A stretch of DNA of 5,223 nucleotides from Alphaproteobacteria bacterium (GTDB taxonomy: Bacteria > Pseudomonadota > Alphaproteobacteria > Puniceispirillales > Puniceispirillaceae), in NCBI GenBank assembly GCA_016780695.1, contig JADHLK010000114.1, forward strand, positions 1 through 5,223. The letters run 5' to 3'. Made by a program: the position numbers and the translations under genes. Positions 4,160-5,223 of the stretch are shown here, one piece after another. The notes beneath the pieces are model-generated. The model made no database searches. It had not been told where the DNA came from and saw only the letters and a list, made by a program, of their open reading frames with translations. Numbering within the stretch: position 1 is the stretch's first letter; the number at the start of each line of letters is the position of its first letter.

Positions 4160-5157
4160 TGCAGCGGGCAGCTGTGCATCTGCCTGTCTTACTGCCTCAG
4201 ATTCTGGCAGCCATTCATCCACGGCCCGGTGCGTTCTATATTGATGCAACTTTCGGCGATGGCGGCTATAGCCGAGCCTTGCTGGAGGCAGCAGAGTGCG
4301 CCGTGGCCGCGATTGACCGGGATCCGGATGCGGTGGCACGGGCTGCTGAGAATATGGCCCGCTTTGCCGACCGGTTTGAGATCTGGGAAGGGCCGTTTTC
4401 CAGTCTGGCTGAACTGGCCATAAATACCCGCTTTTCCCGCCCCGATGCGATAGTTTTTGATCTGGGGGTCTGCTCCTCTCAGCTGGATGAGGCCGAGCGC
4501 GGCTTTTCCTTTCGTTCCGACGGGCCGCTGGATATGCGGATGTCAAAACAGGGGCTGAGCGCTGCAGATATTGTCAATCAGGCGAGCGAGAAAAAGCTGG
4601 CTGATATTCTGTTTCACTATGGCGAGGAGCGCTCTGCACGGCGGATTGCGCGCGCCATTTGCAAGGCCCGCCAAAACGCCCCTCTGACCCGCACGGCTGA
4701 GCTGGCGGAGCTGGTCCGTGCCCAGCTGCCTCGTGCCAAGCCGGGCCAGTCCGATCCAGCCACCCGCAGCTTTCAGGCCCTGCGGATAGCCGTCAATGAT
4801 GAGCTGGGCGAGATCAAGGCCGGCCTGCTGGCAGCAGAAAAATTGCTGCAGCCTGGCGGCGTACTGGCGGTGGTAAGCTTTCATTCGCTGGAAGACCGGC
4901 TGGTCAAACAATTCATCACCAGCCGCACGGCCCGCCAGGCAGGCGGATCGCGCCATCGCCCGCAAGCTGTGCTGCCAGACCCCAGCTTTGAGCTGGCGGC
5001 CCGCCGCCCGATCACCGCAGAGGCCGCCGAATCAGAAGCCAATCCGCGAGCCAGATCAGCAAAATTACGGGTGGTGCGCCGTACCGAAGCGGCCCCGCTC
5101 AGCGACTTACCGGATTGGAAGCCTGATTGGACGCCAGATTGGAAGGAGGCCGTGTGA
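4159..5157 (+). CDS. rsmH: 16S rRNA (cytosine1402-N4)-methyltransferase RsmH
   Basis: RsmH (formerly MraW) uses S-adenosylmethionine to methylate N4 of C1402 in the decoding centre of 16S rRNA. The 332-residue product has all family landmarks: HLPVLL at 7-12, the SAM-binding motif DATFGDGGYS at 29-38, DRDP at 53-56, DLGVCSSQLD at 101-110, RGFSF and GPLDMRM at 114-128, PATRSFQALRIAVNDEL at 200-216, VVSFHSLEDRLVKQF at 238-252, and NPRARSAKLRV at 295-305. E. coli RsmH is 313 residues; the extra length is mostly a C-terminal tail with three PDW repeats (318-327). The ATG at 4159 is preferred over the in-frame TTG at 4156 because GGGAGA at 4147-4152 is then 6 bases away. It overlaps the mraZ stop by one base, and its own stop overlaps ftsL in the same way. 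Confidence 0.97.
   Translation: MQRAAVHLPVLLPQILAAIHPRPGAFYIDATFGDGGYSRALLEAAECAVAAIDRDPDAVARAAENMARFADRFEIWEGPFSSLAELAINTRFSRPDAIVFDLGVCSSQLDEAERGFSFRSDGPLDMRMSKQGLSAADIVNQASEKKLADILFHYGEERSARRIARAICKARQNAPLTRTAELAELVRAQLPRAKPGQSDPATRSFQALRIAVNDELGEIKAGLLAAEKLLQPGGVLAVVSFHSLEDRLVKQFITSRTARQAGGSRHRPQAVLPDPSFELAARRPITAEAAESEANPRARSAKLRVVRRTEAAPLSDLPDWKPDWTPDWKEAV
5110..5145 (+). repeat. three tandem 12-bp repeats at the 3' end of rsmH
   Basis: CCGGATTGGAAG (5110-5121), CCTGATTGGACG (5122-5133) and CCAGATTGGAAG (5134-5145) lie head to tail and encode PDWK-PDWT-PDWK in the RsmH tail. The copies differ only at the third base and one later base, so they look like a recent in-frame triplication. 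The end of the third copy forms the left part of the ftsL ribosome-binding site. Confidence 0.85.
5143..5149 (+). promoter_or_regulatory. Shine-Dalgarno of ftsL inside rsmH
   Basis: AAGGAGG lies 7 bases before the ftsL ATG at 5157. It is by far the strongest ribosome-binding site in the window. It is embedded in the last rsmH codons and overlaps the third PDW repeat, so ftsL can be initiated independently as well as by coupling through the TGATG overlap. Confidence 0.85.
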
Positions 5158-5223
5158 TGCGGGTCTTTGTGCTGTTGATATTGCTGCTCAGCCTGTGCGG
5201 AACCGGCCTCTATATGGTCAAAC
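5157..5223 (+). CDS. ftsL: cell division protein FtsL, N-terminal part; runs off window
   Basis: Only 22 codons are visible: MRVFVLLILLLSLCGTGLYMVK. A single hydrophobic helix follows a one-Arg cytoplasmic stub and ends in LYMVK, matching the very short N-terminus and the LYxVK-type boundary of alphaproteobacterial FtsL. FtsL is a bitopic inner-membrane protein that works with FtsB and FtsQ to recruit and activate the septal synthase FtsW/FtsI. Its place directly after rsmH is the standard dcw order, which supports the call although the periplasmic coiled coil is outside the window. The ATG overlaps the rsmH stop. Confidence 0.85.
   Translation, partial: MRVFVLLILLLSLCGTGLYMVK

Noticed and set aside
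3971..4546. 191-codon minus-strand open frame opposite mraZ and rsmH
   Set aside because: Antisense shadow of two well-supported genes in GC-rich DNA, with low-complexity Arg/Pro/Ser content.

Overview
This looks like a chromosomal segment of an alphaproteobacterium. The evidence is the moderately GC-rich coding sequence with GC-biased third positions, the rnpB gene directly upstream of mraZ, the GGYS form of RsmH motif I, and a short alphaproteobacterial-type FtsL start. Genus or species cannot be read from the window. No phage, transposon, CRISPR or horizontally acquired cluster is visible. The novelty is in the non-coding DNA, not in gene content.

Layout, all on the + strand: (1) 2-370, the C-terminal part of a TerB/J-domain co-chaperone (DjlA-like), cut by the window edge. 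(2) 370-2262, a Uup-type ABC-F ATPase, coupled to the first gene by a TGATG overlap. (3) 2279-2724, the RNase P RNA gene rnpB with its own promoter starting 17 bases after the ABC-F stop. (4) 2727-2809, a T-rich tandem repeat block that probably ends rnpB transcription. (5) 2858-3167, a hairpin-rich leader and a small basic 75-codon gene of unknown function. (6) 3168-3691, a long gap without an established gene. It holds an AT-rich upstream zone, a probable promoter buried in a 10-bp-phased CCCAT array (the pattern expected of MraZ operator boxes), and a transcribed leader of about 270 nt with several predicted stem-loops and a possible 38-codon upstream ORF. (7) 3692-5223, the start of the division and cell wall (dcw) operon: mraZ, rsmH and the first 22 codons of ftsL, joined by TGATG overlaps.

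The left half combines protein folding and ribosome-associated functions (J-protein, ABC-F) with tRNA 5' maturation (RNase P). The right half is the classic dcw entry: MraZ is the operon's DNA-binding regulator, RsmH methylates 16S rRNA at C1402, and FtsL is a divisome membrane protein. The phased CCCAT array over the mraZ promoter fits MraZ autoregulation. The structured leader behind it suggests an additional RNA-level control that I do not recognise from known families.

The best candidates for something undescribed are the mraZ leader (a 71-nt branched element followed by a 12-bp hairpin whose loop carries CCTCCT, identical to the anti-Shine-Dalgarno core) and the small unknown gene with its structured 5' leader.
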